Assembly (NCBI GenBank): GCA_031082125.1
Contig: JAVHLM010000021.1
Coordinates: 62,001-126,000 of the forward strand
Reading direction: 5' to 3'
Source: Candidatus Eremiobacterota bacterium
GTDB taxonomy: Bacteria > Vulcanimicrobiota > CADAWZ01 > Ess09-12
Length of the DNA stretch: 64,000 nucleotides
The position numbers and the translations under genes are program-made. The notes below the pieces were generated by a model. That model ran no database searches, had not been told where the DNA came from, and was given only the letters and a program-made list of their open reading frames with translations. Of the stretch, positions 8,137-17,969 are shown piece by piece. Every line of letters begins with the position of its first letter. Positions within the stretch are counted from its first letter, which is position 1.

Positions 8137-9258
8137 ATGAAAAGGCTCAATATTCTGAACTGCCTCATGAAGTTTTTCCAGGGGAGCATCTTTTTCTACC
8201 CGGCCCTCCTGCTGAAGGAGCTCCATTTCGGAGGATGGGAGATAGGGATTCTCCTCTCCATCTATTCGCTCACGCCCCTCCTCTTTTCCATCCCTGCAGG
8301 CGTCCTGAACGACAGGGTGAATTCACGGTTCCTCATCACCCTGGCCCTCGCGGGATACTCCCTTTTTTACTGCGGTCTCATCTTTTTCAAGTCCTTCCAC
8401 GGGCTCATCGCGGTCTTCATCATAGGCGGCGCTTCGGCAAACTTTTTCAATGTCTCGGTCCAGGCCCTGGCCCTCAAGTTCGTCGATGACAGGGAGAGGG
8501 GCAGAAGCCTCGGGTTCTTCCAGGGAATGGCCTACCTGAGCTATGCCCTCGGGCTTGTGGGAGGCGGCTTCATGATGACCTCCCATCAGCTTGTGGCCCT
8601 GCTTGCCCTCTCGGCGGCAGCCAATCTCTTCCTTGCCGTCTACGCACTGTTCCTTGGGAGCAGCACCCTGGTGAGCATCAACATGCTCGAGTACCTGCAG
8701 GATTTCAGGAGGCCCCGGGTCCTCATCTTCTGCCTTGTCTACTCTGTCTTTGCCATCCACTGGGGCTCCGAGGCGAGCACCCTTTTCCTGTTCCTGGAAG
8801 GGCATTTCGGCTTCACCAAGTTCCAGTCGGGCCTCTACATGCTGGCACCCCTCATAGTCCTGACCATCACGACGATCATGGCGGGGAAGGTCATGGATCG
8901 GAATCACATTGATACGTGGAAGATCATGGAGACAGGGTTTTTTGCCTCGGGGCTCGGGATGATCCTGATGGTGAACCACAATGTCTATCTTTCGGCCTCC
9001 ATGAGGATGGTTCATGAGTTCGGCGACGGCATTGCCGCCGTGGCTTTTCTCGTGGGCCTCTCGCGCCTTTTCAGATCAGACCGGATCGGCGGTCTCTCGT
9101 CGGCAGCGACGTTCACCAACATCATCGCAAGCTCCATGGGAGCCCTGATATTCAGCAAGGTGGGCGAAGTCACCTCATACAGTGTTCCAGTGATCTGTGC
9201 CGGCATCTCGGCCCTTCTGGCGAGCTTTCTTCTCTACCGCTTCAGGGCGAGCTTCTGA
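8137..9258 (+). CDS. MFS transporter
   Basis: The protein has 373 residues and about 11-12 hydrophobic helices in the major facilitator arrangement. The loop between helices 2 and 3 reads GVLNDRVNSR, a variant of the usual GxLaDRxGRR motif. An AGAGGA ribosome binding site lies 5 nt before the ATG at 8137; in-frame sequence from 8029 looks non-coding. No substrate-specific motif was recognised. It converges on the transglutaminase gene with a 17-bp overlap. Confidence 0.85.
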   Translation: MKRLNILNCLMKFFQGSIFFYPALLLKELHFGGWEIGILLSIYSLTPLLFSIPAGVLNDRVNSRFLITLALAGYSLFYCGLIFFKSFHGLIAVFIIGGASANFFNVSVQALALKFVDDRERGRSLGFFQGMAYLSYALGLVGGGFMMTSHQLVALLALSAAANLFLAVYALFLGSSTLVSINMLEYLQDFRRPRVLIFCLVYSVFAIHWGSEASTLFLFLEGHFGFTKFQSGLYMLAPLIVLTITTIMAGKVMDRNHIDTWKIMETGFFASGLGMILMVNHNVYLSASMRMVHEFGDGIAAVAFLVGLSRLFRSDRIGGLSSAATFTNIIASSMGALIFSKVGEVTSYSVPVICAGISALLASFLLYRFRASF

Positions 9259-11185
9259 GCTCAATGCTTCCCAGGGTCTTTTCAAAGTCCAGCAGCGCCT
9301 CGGAGAACAATTCCACAGGATAAGAGAGCACCGCGAGGAAGACCCTGTCCCTGCTGGCGACTGCCACGGCTTTCCCCTTGTATTCACGGCCCTTGCACTC
9401 TCCTGACCAGGAGAGCTCAAAGAGGTTGCAGTGCTCTGTGGAATTATAGCGCGGGGCGCCAAACACCAGGTTTTTCACGCTCTTTTCAAGCTCCGATCGG
9501 GCAAGCTCCTCGATTGCCTGCGGCGAGGCGGAGAAGGTGCTGTAAACGGGGAACAGGGCGATGCGGCTCCCTCCGGGAGAGTCAAGGAAAAGGCGCGAGG
9601 CGCCTGCGGTGCCTGCGGTCCATCCTGCCGGTTTCTGCAGGGTGATGCCCCAGAGGAGGTGGTCTATCCTGTCGCCGTTTCCTCTCATGAACGTGGAGGG
9701 ATCAGCGGGGATAAAAGTGCTGTCGCCCGCAGTGACAGACAGCACCGAGATAGCGGTGTTGCTCAGCATTTTCACCAGTTTCACCGTGCTCTGTATGGTA
9801 GGCTTCCCTTCCGAATCGGCCCCCAGGAAGATATAGCAGGCAGGAATGCCCACCCTGTTGAGAGTGGCGTCCACGGGGACCCACTGGCCATTGTAGGCTT
9901 CAGCCCAGGCATGGAAGCCGAATGAGCTGCCGGTGAACACGAGGCCGCTCGCCTGCCGTGCAGGGATCGAGAGGGCCCTGCACAGGGCGCAGAAAAGCGT
10001 GGCATGCTCCGTGCAGTCCCCTGACTCGCTCCTGAGGGTCTCTGTGGCCGATTGCAGCGCCACCTTGCTCTCCACCTTCCTGAGGTGCTCGTAAACCCAT
10101 GTGCAGAGCAGCTCTATCCTCTTCCCCGTCTCTTTCTCATCGCCCGCAATCTCCCGGGCCTTCTTTTTGATGAGGGGATCACCGCTCTCGATGAGCACTG
10201 AAGGCTTCAGATAAGGAGCAAGGCTTTCAGCGCTCTCTTTTTTCCCGCCGGTGCCCGGCCTTATCTCATGGAGGGTCACGGCATAGTTCCTGCTGTCTTT
10301 CTCCACGGTCTGGTACAGGCAGTTCTCCAGGACTTCCCCCGGCTCGTCACACTCAATGCGCATGGTGAGCTTCATCCGGGAGATGTCGGCGAGAGGGGGG
10401 ATGAGCTGCGCCACGGCGATCCTGTTTGAATAGGTTCCTGCCGAGACGAATTTGGAAGCCTTTTCCTTTGAGGTCCTCAGGGCCGTGAGGGTCACGGTCT
10501 TCATCTTGAGGTTCCGCCCTTTTTCATCAACCCAGAGCCATATGGGTATCCCCGGGATGGCCGAGCTCTGAACCTTCACGAGATAGCATTCCACAGGGGA
10601 TCCTTCTATCTCGATCCTGTCACGCTTCAGGACCTCCACGTCCTCTCTCTCGAGAGTGCCTTTCTCCTCGTAGATCACTTTCACCGAGAACCTGTTGCCG
10701 ACCCTCAGGCCCCTGTGCTTCACCAAGAGGCCGCTTGTGCTGAAGACGCATCCCTTTACATAAGGTATCCGCTTTACCGTCACGGTGGAGCCGAGTTTTT
10801 TCCTGAAGGCGATATCCTTGCCCGTGATGATGATCTCCGTGGTGATGACCTGCCCCTCTTCGCGGTTCTCCTCCTTGAAATAGAGAGGCTTCATGTCCAT
10901 TCCCAGGTAAGCGTTCGTAATGGTGACGACATTACTCTTCTTCTCGTCGATGGCAAGCCGGCCCTCTGAGTACTCGCGGAAGTGGTAGCACTTCTTCCCC
11001 TGAAATGTCGAGGTCTCTAACACCACGTGCTCCCTGCCGATTTTCTGGCCGTTGAGAAAGATCTCAAACCACCCGTCATCAACAAGGACATCCCTGGCCC
11101 AGGCCCTGTTCCCCTGGAGAATGGCAATGAAAAAAAGAGCCGCTAAGCAGAAAATCGCGATGAAAGAGGGACGGGAACGCTTCAT
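9242..11185 (-). CDS. Exported transglutaminase-like protein
   Basis: This 647-residue protein begins with a signal peptide (KRSRPSFIAIFCLAALFFIA, then a likely cut after GNRAWA). A large beta-rich N-terminal region of about 300 residues resembles the DUF3857-type/outer-surface part of many bacterial transglutaminase-like proteins. The transglutaminase core has its triad at about Cys389 (SGDCTEHA), His424 (FGFHAWAEA) and Asp439 (PVDATLN). The last 150 residues form a separate domain. Family members act as cysteine proteases or cross-linkers in the envelope; the substrate here is unknown. It is transcribed alone and is divergent from the pilin-like gene. Confidence 0.88.
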   Translation of the reverse strand: MKRSRPSFIAIFCLAALFFIAILQGNRAWARDVLVDDGWFEIFLNGQKIGREHVVLETSTFQGKKCYHFREYSEGRLAIDEKKSNVVTITNAYLGMDMKPLYFKEENREEGQVITTEIIITGKDIAFRKKLGSTVTVKRIPYVKGCVFSTSGLLVKHRGLRVGNRFSVKVIYEEKGTLEREDVEVLKRDRIEIEGSPVECYLVKVQSSAIPGIPIWLWVDEKGRNLKMKTVTLTALRTSKEKASKFVSAGTYSNRIAVAQLIPPLADISRMKLTMRIECDEPGEVLENCLYQTVEKDSRNYAVTLHEIRPGTGGKKESAESLAPYLKPSVLIESGDPLIKKKAREIAGDEKETGKRIELLCTWVYEHLRKVESKVALQSATETLRSESGDCTEHATLFCALCRALSIPARQASGLVFTGSSFGFHAWAEAYNGQWVPVDATLNRVGIPACYIFLGADSEGKPTIQSTVKLVKMLSNTAISVLSVTAGDSTFIPADPSTFMRGNGDRIDHLLWGITLQKPAGWTAGTAGASRLFLDSPGGSRIALFPVYSTFSASPQAIEELARSELEKSVKNLVFGAPRYNSTEHCNLFELSWSGECKGREYKGKAVAVASRDRVFLAVLSYPVELFSEALLDFEKTLGSIELRSSP

Positions 11186-11390
11186 TCCCCCTTATTCTCC
11201 AGATGAAGCTTATTCCCTCCGTGCATGGGCCGCACCTGTTATTTTCCCTGTAGGTCTTTTGCCATGCAAAATAGGTCTTTTGGACGAATGCTCCCGGTCT
11301 TGTTTTGCAGTATGATATAATCAGAGAGCAGCATTATTATATTATTTGCTGCCGAGAGCTGATATTGTTCATGGGGTGAAGAGACTTGCA

Positions 11391-11410
11391 GCCAGGAGGA
11401 GGCTCCTGGC
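11391..11410. promoter_or_regulatory. Hairpin in the 5' leader of the pilin-like gene
   Basis: An 8-bp perfect stem GCCAGGAG/CTCCTGGC closes a GAGG loop and ends 35 nt before the ATG at 11446. There is no T-tract, so it is not a terminator. Upstream lie a TATAAT-like -10 near 11314 and two copies of TAGGTCTTTTG 19 bp apart (about 11252 and 11271). It may be a leader structure; no known riboswitch consensus was seen. Confidence 0.4.
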
Positions 11411-11445
11411 AGGCATATTTTCAAGAGAAAGGAGGTGATACCGAT

Positions 11446-11868
11446 ATGAATCTCTCGAGAAGGCGAAGGATATGCAGGAAGGGTGGCTTCACCCTTGTAG
11501 AGCTGATGACTGTTATATTCATCATGGCCCTCCTTATGGTCACGGCCATCCCTGTATACAGGAAAGGCATTGACCGCACCCACCTGAGCGTCTGCCAGGC
11601 AAACCTGAGGAATATCACGACGGCCCTCCAGGCTTACCAGTATGAAAAAAAGGAGTTCCCCACTACCCTCTCCGATCTTCCCTCCGGCTCTTATATAAAG
11701 ATTATTCCAAGCTGCCCCTTTACCCACACCGATACCTACTCGGCAGGCTATATCGTCGATAATGACTGCGGCGAGTTCACCATCTGCTGCAAGGGCACAA
11801 ACCATGCTTCTCTCGGTTTCAAAGCCGATGAGCCGTATTATGTCTTCTCCAGGGGGCTGGGGCCCTAG
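11446..11868 (+). CDS. Type IV pilin-like/pseudopilin protein
   Basis: This 140-residue protein has a class III prepilin signal: a basic leader, then KGGFTLVELMTVIFIMALLM, with cleavage expected after the Gly and the conserved Glu at +5. The rest is a small globular head with four cysteines and the pseudopilin-like SYIKIIPSCP strand. A full AAAGGAGGTGAT ribosome binding site ends 6 nt before the ATG. No pilus assembly genes are nearby, so it is probably an orphan minor pilin or a type II secretion-like pseudopilin assembled by a machine encoded elsewhere. Confidence 0.88.
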   Translation: MNLSRRRRICRKGGFTLVELMTVIFIMALLMVTAIPVYRKGIDRTHLSVCQANLRNITTALQAYQYEKKEFPTTLSDLPSGSYIKIIPSCPFTHTDTYSAGYIVDNDCGEFTICCKGTNHASLGFKADEPYYVFSRGLGP

Positions 11869-12015
11869 GGTAAAAATAAAACGCACTAATTCATATCATT
11901 CCAGGCGGAGGCAGTCTGAAAAGGCTGTCTCTTCATATTAGCGGGAAGGCCCCGAGAGAGGAATTTTGCCGCCGATAGGAAAATGGTATCTATCTTACCG
12001 TGAAAGGAGCGGACC

Positions 12016-12597
12016 ATGTCGCATTTTTACTGTCATGATTCCTCTTACGTTGACGAGGGCGCCGAGGTGGGCGAAGGAACGAAGATATGGCATTTCAGCC
12101 ACGTGCAGGGCGGGGCCAGAATAGGGAAGGGGTGCTCCATCGGGCAGAATGTCAACATCGGCTCCAAGGGCGTCGTGGGGGATTTCGTCAAGATCCAGAA
12201 CAACGTCTCGATTTATGACAATGTGATTCTTGAGGACTACGTGTTCTGCGGCCCCTCGATGGTCTTCACCAACGTGATAAATCCCAGGAGCCACATCAAC
12301 AGGAAGTCTGAGTACAAGTCCACCCTCGTGAAGCAGGGCTCGACGCTGGGGGCGAACAGCACAATCCTCTGCGGGATAACGCTGGGGAAATACTGCTTTG
12401 TGGGCGCCGGCGCCGTCGTGACAAAGGATGTGCCCGATTACGCGCTGATGGTGGGAAACCCCGCGAAGCAGACAGGGTGGATGTGCTCGTGCGGCATCAA
12501 GCTCCCCAAGGGCGAGAATCCCGTCTGCGGCGTCTGCGGAGCCGAATATGTCCTTGCCGGCAACAGGCTCTCACCCCGTGAAAAGGTGCTCTCGTGA
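12016..12597 (+). CDS. Left-handed beta-helix N-acetyltransferase (WbpD/WlbB-like)
   Basis: A 193-residue hexapeptide-repeat acyltransferase. Repeated (I/V)GxG-type hexapeptides run from residue 10 to 130, followed by [20 protein letters not shown], the acetyl-CoA and trimer segment of UDP-2-acetamido-3-amino-2,3-dideoxy-glucuronate N-acetyltransferases. The C-terminus adds a probable zinc ribbon (CSCG...CGVCG), also common in this group. It makes a 2,3-diacetamido sugar for surface glycans. SD AAAGGAG precedes the ATG. The next gene overlaps by 4 bp, suggesting co-translation. Confidence 0.88.
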   Translation: MSHFYCHDSSYVDEGAEVGEGTKIWHFSHVQGGARIGKGCSIGQNVNIGSKGVVGDFVKIQNNVSIYDNVILEDYVFCGPSMVFTNVINPRSHINRKSEYKSTLVKQGSTLGANSTILCGITLGKYCFVGAGAVVTKDVPDYALMVGNPAKQTGWMCSCGIKLPKGENPVCGVCGAEYVLAGNRLSPREKVLS

Positions 12598-13769
12598 AGC
12601 TGCTGTTCCCCCGGGGATATTTTTACCGCTGCAGGGGCTGCGGCCGGTGCTGCAGGGACTGGAACATTCACGTCGATGAAGCCACATACCAGGCACTGGG
12701 TGCCGCGCCTTTCATCGGCCGCCTGAAGGAGGGGAAGGGCTGCGACCTCTTCCGTGTCAGCGAAGAAGATGGCTCGGTGTCAACGGTGAGAAGGGACGAC
12801 GGCCGCTGCATCTTCCTTGACGATAAAGCGCTCTGCGACATTCATGGTGAGCTGGGGTACGGCGCCAAGCCCCTTGTATGCCGCCAGTTCCCTTTCAAGC
12901 TCAAGCCGACGCCTGACGGCGTATTCGTGGGCGTTTCCTTTTACTGCGAGTCCTGCCAGCGAAACGTCGGCGATCCCCTCGAGAGCTATTCCGGGGGACT
13001 TGAGGGCATTCTTGGCGAGCACCGGTTCAGCGCTGTCAACGATGAGAATATCCTGCTGGACCAGTGCATATCGCTTGACTGGGAGGGCTACAGGGCGCTG
13101 GAAAGCTTTGTCATGGAGCGCCTCGATGCAGGCGCCTCCCTTGAAGGGGGCCTCATTGACGCTCTTTCCAGGGTGTGCCTGCTGGTGATGGAGTGCCGGA
13201 AGGAGGGCATTACGGGCCTCAGTGCCGATTTACTGGCCGGCAGGCTTGAGAGGATTGCGGCTCAGCCGCTTGCTCACGATCCCATGCTCGAGGAGCTCAG
13301 CTCCTTCTTTACCATGGCCGTCGTGGGTGTGCTGGAATCCTCTTCCCCTGAGGAAGCCCGGGCCAATACCGATGCCCTGCTCCAGGGGGGGACCCTGAAA
13401 AGCGGCCTCTTCGAAAAGGAGATCGCGATGGCAGGGTTCTTCCCCTATTACCGCGCCCACCCCTCACCCTGGAAGCATGACTTTACCCGGCGCTATGTAG
13501 ATCACCTTGTCTTCAGGAAGTTCCTTGCCGGCCCTGAGCCCGTCATCTGCAACCTGGCGGCTCTCCTCGTGGCGTACAGCCTCCTGGAGTTCTACCTGTA
13601 TCTCTCGGCATACCAGGAGGGAAAGGTGTCTCCCGGAGAGGAAGACATGTTCATTGCCTACGGCATAGTGGAGAAGGGCTTCGCCGCTCATACGCGCACC
13701 ATGGTGCCTTTTTTCAGGGCTTTTGCCGACGGCTTCATCGACCAGCTTGCCGCCGCGGGAGGGGCCTAG
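12594..13769 (+). CDS. YkgJ-type cysteine-cluster (zinc/iron chelating) protein
   Basis: This 391-residue protein starts at a GTG that overlaps the previous stop. The N-terminus [11 protein letters not shown], then [20 protein letters not shown] and YCESC, is the cysteine pattern of the YkgJ/CxxCxxCC family, thought to bind zinc or an Fe-S cluster. The C-terminal 250 residues are helical and unassigned, as in the long FliB-like or lysine-N-methylase-like members. The role is unknown. It converges on mnmG with a 4-bp overlap. Confidence 0.8.
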   Translation: MKLLFPRGYFYRCRGCGRCCRDWNIHVDEATYQALGAAPFIGRLKEGKGCDLFRVSEEDGSVSTVRRDDGRCIFLDDKALCDIHGELGYGAKPLVCRQFPFKLKPTPDGVFVGVSFYCESCQRNVGDPLESYSGGLEGILGEHRFSAVNDENILLDQCISLDWEGYRALESFVMERLDAGASLEGGLIDALSRVCLLVMECRKEGITGLSADLLAGRLERIAAQPLAHDPMLEELSSFFTMAVVGVLESSSPEEARANTDALLQGGTLKSGLFEKEIAMAGFFPYYRAHPSPWKHDFTRRYVDHLVFRKFLAGPEPVICNLAALLVAYSLLEFYLYLSAYQEGKVSPGEEDMFIAYGIVEKGFAAHTRTMVPFFRAFADGFIDQLAAAGGA

Positions 13770-15637
13770 AGAGGCTCCTTTCTCCTCAGGTGCATCATGA
13801 GAGTCCATATGGCGGCCGGCGTGATCCCCGATATCCTTGAGGCCTGTCCGAGCGAGAGGGGCCTTGCCTTCTCAAGCTTCTGCACCACTTCGTTTGAAAG
13901 TCCTGGAATTGCCTGGTAGCCGAAATCATTGGGGATTTTTATCTCTTCAAGGTGCCTGAAGCGCTCTATGTCGTGAACTTGTCGCTCCACGAAGCCCGCG
14001 TATTTTATGGCGAGCTCAACCTGGTAGCGCTCATCTTCCGAGAGCGTGCTCCCTATTCCCGCCAGCTCAATGACCCTGTCATAGGTGGCCTCGGGTCTCC
14101 TGAGGAGCTCTTCAAGCGTCGTGGTCTTTTTCATGGCGCTCGTACCCCATTGGGCCAGCTTCTCATTCACTTCCGCCCGGGGATTGAGCCTGGCGCTTCT
14201 CAGCCGCACTCTCTCCGCATCGATATGCTCCTCTTTCCCGCAGATCCGCCTGTAGCTCTCTTCCGGGACAAGCCCCAGCCCGTAACCGATTTTCCCGAGG
14301 CGCAGGTCGGCATTGTCCTCCCTGAGGAGGAGGCGGTACTCGCACCGCGAGCAGAACATCCTGTAAGGCTCCTCGGTTCCCTTCGTGACCAGGTCATCGA
14401 TGAGGACGCCGATATAGGCCTGCGACCTGTCAAGCACTAGGGAGTCTCTGCCCTGCACCTTGAGGGCGGCGTTTATTCCTGCCATGAGCCCCTGGGCTGC
14501 CGCTTCCTCGTAGCCCGTCGTGGCATTTATCTGCCCCGCGAAGTAGAGGCACTCCACGGCCTTGGTCTCGAGGGTGGGGAAGAGCTGGCGCGGGTCGGAA
14601 TAGTCGTGCTCGATCCCATAGCCGGGCCGCAGGATCTCCACCTCTTCGAGGCCCCTGATGGACCTGAGCATCTTTATCTGGATGTCCAGCGGGAGGCTCG
14701 TGGAGAGGCCGTTGGGGTAGTACTCGACGGAATCGAGGCCCTCAGGCTCAAGGAAGACATGGTGGCTCTCCCTGTCTGCAAAGCGCGTCACCTTGTCCTC
14801 GATGGAAGGGCAGTAGCGGACGCCTGTCCCGGTGATTATGCCCGTGAAGAGAGGCGAGCGGTCCAGGCCGCTCCTTATGATGGCATGGGTCTTCTCGCTC
14901 GTGGCGGTAATATGGCATGGCACCTGGGGAAGGGTGATTCTTTCCGTGGAAAACGAGAAGGCCATGGGAGGGTCGTCGCCGGGCTGCACCGTGAGCCCTG
15001 AAAAATCGATGGTCCTGCGGTCCAGGCGCGGCGTCGTGCCGGTCTTGAATCTCCCGAGGGTGAAGCCCAGTTCCCTCATGCTCTCCGGGAGGTCCTCGGA
15101 GGCGAGATCGCCCAGGCGCCCCCCGGGGAAATGGACGAGGCCTATGTGGATGAGGCCCCGGAGGAAGGTACCCGGCGTGATGATGACGGCCTTACCGAAG
15201 AAGGACTCACCTGTCGTGTCAGTGACGCCCTGCACCATCTTTCCCTCGACGAGGATCTTTGAGACCAGGCTCTGCCGAAGGTGGAGCCTGGCCGTAGTGC
15301 TCAGGATTCTTTTCATGTAGCTGCCATAGAGGTCCCTGTCCACCTGGGCTCTCAGGCCCCTCGCAGCGGGGCCCTTGCTCATGTTGAGGCGCCGGAACTG
15401 GATGCCGCTCGCATCGGCCGCTTTCCCCATCTCGCCGCCCAGGGCATCGATCTCCCTCACGAGGTGGCCCTTGCCCACGCCGCCTATTGCGGGGTTGCAC
15501 GAGAGGTAGCCGAGAGTGTCCATGTTGAGGGTGAGAAGCAGGGTGCGGCAGCCCATCCTTGCAGAGGCCAGCGCCGCCTCGCTGCCGGCGTGGCCTGCTC
15601 CCACGACGATAACCTCATAGTCATTTTCCTGTGCCAT
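13766..15637 (-). CDS. mnmG: tRNA uridine-5-carboxymethylaminomethyl synthesis enzyme MnmG
   Basis: This 623-residue protein matches full-length MnmG/GidA. The FAD-binding motif VGAGHAGSEAA is at 11-21. The MnmG signatures YCPSIEDKV, PGYGIEHDY and GQINATTGYEEA are present, and the C-terminal helical domain that binds MnmE and tRNA is complete. With MnmE it modifies U34 of several tRNAs in the cytoplasm. A promoter at 15665-15693 lies about 30 bp upstream, and GGAG precedes the ATG. mnmE is not in the window. Confidence 0.98.
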   Translation of the reverse strand: MAQENDYEVIVVGAGHAGSEAALASARMGCRTLLLTLNMDTLGYLSCNPAIGGVGKGHLVREIDALGGEMGKAADASGIQFRRLNMSKGPAARGLRAQVDRDLYGSYMKRILSTTARLHLRQSLVSKILVEGKMVQGVTDTTGESFFGKAVIITPGTFLRGLIHIGLVHFPGGRLGDLASEDLPESMRELGFTLGRFKTGTTPRLDRRTIDFSGLTVQPGDDPPMAFSFSTERITLPQVPCHITATSEKTHAIIRSGLDRSPLFTGIITGTGVRYCPSIEDKVTRFADRESHHVFLEPEGLDSVEYYPNGLSTSLPLDIQIKMLRSIRGLEEVEILRPGYGIEHDYSDPRQLFPTLETKAVECLYFAGQINATTGYEEAAAQGLMAGINAALKVQGRDSLVLDRSQAYIGVLIDDLVTKGTEEPYRMFCSRCEYRLLLREDNADLRLGKIGYGLGLVPEESYRRICGKEEHIDAERVRLRSARLNPRAEVNEKLAQWGTSAMKKTTTLEELLRRPEATYDRVIELAGIGSTLSEDERYQVELAIKYAGFVERQVHDIERFRHLEEIKIPNDFGYQAIPGLSNEVVQKLEKARPLSLGQASRISGITPAAIWTLMMHLRRKEPL

Positions 15638-15664
15638 GGATTCTCCTCCACCCGCGTAACCCCC

Positions 15665-15693
15665 ATTGTAGCAGATTTGCCGCCCCCAGGCAA
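15665..15693 (-). promoter_or_regulatory. mnmG promoter
   Basis: On the minus strand -35 TTGCCT (15688-15693), a 17-bp spacer and -10 TACAAT (15665-15670) lie just upstream of the mnmG start. Confidence 0.65.
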
Positions 15694-15747
15694 TAAGAAT
15701 GTTTTTTTCCCCCTGCGGAGAACCATTATGGACAGGAGAAAAGAAAA

Positions 15748-17958
15748 ATGAAGAGGGACTTCAGGGAGCCTGCCATCCACCTGCTTCTTGCCGCTGTCAT
15801 GGTGATGCTGATATTTTACCCCGCATCGGCGGGGAAGGCCCTTATCTACAGCGGCGATTTCACGGGGTCCGATGCCCTCGATCTCAACATTCCCCTGAAG
15901 TTCAACCTTGGTGCTGCCCTCCGCTCGGGAGAGCTTCCGCTGTGGACTCCCCTTCTTCTGAATGGCTATCCCCTCCTTGGCGAAGGGCAGACGGGGATCT
16001 TTTATCCCCCGAACCTGCTGTTTTCACTGCTGCCAATGCTCTGGTGCGCCAACGGGCTCATTTTTTTTCACCTGCTTCTCGCCGCTTCCGGGCTCTACGC
16101 ATACGGGAGGCTCAAGGGGCTCTCCTGGGAGGCCGCCACCTTCTCTTCGCTTGTCTTCTCCTTCTCGGGCTTTTACGTGCTTCACCTTCGCCATCTCAAC
16201 ATGCTTGAGGCAGCCTCGTGGTTTCCCTGGCTTTTCTATTTCGCCGGGCTTCACCTCTCGTCGCGGAAGCCTGCCGCCCTCCTCTCCTGGTCTGCGGTGC
16301 TTGCCCTGCAGTGGCTCTGCGGCCATCCTGCCATAACCTACCTGGGGCTTTTCGGCGTGGCCCTTCTTTATGGCGCCACCTTTATAAAGGATATAAGAAA
16401 GGGAAAGTCCTTCCTTCTGCCCCTGTCATTTATCGGCGCCGCCTCTCTCTCAGGGCTCCTGGCCGCCGTGCAGCTTCTTCCCACTCTTGAGCTCGTGCCC
16501 CTCTCCCTGCGCTCCTCCCTGACCCGCAGCGACGTGGCTCACTTCCCTTTCGCCCTGGAGTCCCTCTGGCATTTTATAAATCCCTATTTCATGGGGAACC
16601 CTGCCCGGGGCGCCTACCCGCTCTCCGCCATTGTCAGCAAGGGTGTTTTCTGGGAAAACTGCGCCTATATAGGGATTCTCCCCCTTCTGATGGCCTTCGG
16701 GGCCCTCCGGTGGTGGAAGGAGGACGGCCGCGTGAGGGGCTTTTCCCTTTTTGTCATTTCAGGAATCGTGCTGGCTCTTGGCCCTGCCACCCCCCTTTAT
16801 GGCCTGCTTCTGAAGGTCATTCCCGGCTTCCACCTTTTCAGGTTTCCCGCCCGGTTCCTGGTCTATGCCCTTTTCGGCCTCGTGCTTCTCGCGGGAGTTT
16901 TCTGGGACAGGATTGCCCCTGCCGTCAAGGGGAGCAGGGCCAGGCTTGCCATGTTCTGCCTTGTGTTTCTCGTGAGCTCTGCCAACCTCGCATGGTTCTG
17001 CCGCTCATTCAATGCCTTTCTCGAGCCCTCATGGTGCGGTCCTCCTCCCACGCTTCGCAGTGTTTTGCAGGGTCATGACGGCAGCCGCATTTACAGCTTT
17101 GCAGCCCTCCTCTCCTGGCAGCGCGCTTATATAAAAGACAGGGGATGGATGGGCCCCAGGGAGAATCTTGACCGTTACCGCTCCCTCCTTGCCCCTGACT
17201 ATAACCTCCTTTTCGGCGTTCCCCAGGTGGGAGAGAAGACTTGGTGCGAGGGGGGGATGGCTCCCTCGCGCATGGCAGAGCTTGCCGGGATAGTTGAAAG
17301 GGAGGCCATGCCCCTCTACGGCGGCAAGGTCATCCTTGTTCCCGACGGGATGATAAGGCTCCTCAGGCTTCAGCACACAGGCTTCATCTGCTCCGTGGAT
17401 ATGCTTGCCCACCCAGCCCTTGAGCGCATAGCGGGAAGCGATGACGGGAAAGAAGTGAACGTGTACCGCATAAAAGGCTCCCTTCCCAGGGCATCCATGG
17501 TATACCGCCACCGGGTTTTTTACGACAGTGATGAGCTTCGCGGGGCCCTTCTTGACCCTTCATTCGCGCCTGAGCAGGAGGTGCTTCTTGAGGAGGAGCC
17601 CGCCATCGTGCCCCGGGGAACCGGGGTGGGGAAGGTGGAGCTGCTCCGCGAATCTCTCAATGGTCTTGAATACTCGGTTTCCACCGATCATGACGGCTTC
17701 CTTTTCCTCGCCGACACATGGTTTCCCGGGTGGAAAGCTTCTGTTGACGGCGTCCCTGCGAAGATATTCAGAGCTGATTATGCTTTCCGTGCGGTAGCCG
17801 TGAGGGCGGGGACCCACAGGGTAGCTTTTTCTTACAGGCCCGCGTCGCTTGAGCAGGGAGCCCTTCTATCCCTGGCCGGTCTGTTGCTGCTCTCAATCCT
17901 GGGATGGAAGACCCGCCAGAGCCCGCGGGAAAAACCCGGGACAGCTCCCTCGTTTTAA
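15748..17958 (+). CDS. YfhO-family multi-spanning membrane protein
   Basis: This 736-residue protein has about 11 membrane helices in its first 420 residues and a large extracytoplasmic C-terminal domain. The first loop after helix 1 (SGDFTGSDALDLNIPLKF, LPLWTPLLLNGYPLL) and the C-terminal FLFLADTWFPGWKASVDG are diagnostic of YfhO (PF09586-type) GT-C-like proteins. In Gram-positive bacteria relatives glycosylate lipoteichoic acid from polyprenyl-phosphate sugars. AGGAG precedes the ATG. It converges on the POT transporter gene with 11 bp between stops. Confidence 0.88.
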   Translation: MKRDFREPAIHLLLAAVMVMLIFYPASAGKALIYSGDFTGSDALDLNIPLKFNLGAALRSGELPLWTPLLLNGYPLLGEGQTGIFYPPNLLFSLLPMLWCANGLIFFHLLLAASGLYAYGRLKGLSWEAATFSSLVFSFSGFYVLHLRHLNMLEAASWFPWLFYFAGLHLSSRKPAALLSWSAVLALQWLCGHPAITYLGLFGVALLYGATFIKDIRKGKSFLLPLSFIGAASLSGLLAAVQLLPTLELVPLSLRSSLTRSDVAHFPFALESLWHFINPYFMGNPARGAYPLSAIVSKGVFWENCAYIGILPLLMAFGALRWWKEDGRVRGFSLFVISGIVLALGPATPLYGLLLKVIPGFHLFRFPARFLVYALFGLVLLAGVFWDRIAPAVKGSRARLAMFCLVFLVSSANLAWFCRSFNAFLEPSWCGPPPTLRSVLQGHDGSRIYSFAALLSWQRAYIKDRGWMGPRENLDRYRSLLAPDYNLLFGVPQVGEKTWCEGGMAPSRMAELAGIVEREAMPLYGGKVILVPDGMIRLLRLQHTGFICSVDMLAHPALERIAGSDDGKEVNVYRIKGSLPRASMVYRHRVFYDSDELRGALLDPSFAPEQEVLLEEEPAIVPRGTGVGKVELLRESLNGLEYSVSTDHDGFLFLADTWFPGWKASVDGVPAKIFRADYAFRAVAVRAGTHRVAFSYRPASLEQGALLSLAGLLLLSILGWKTRQSPREKPGTAPSF

Positions 17959-17969
17959 ATCAGTGAGAG

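Noticed and set aside
11240-11445. A cyclic-di-GMP or other known riboswitch before the pilin-like gene
   Set aside because: The leader has one hairpin and a short direct repeat but lacks the conserved blocks of known riboswitch classes.
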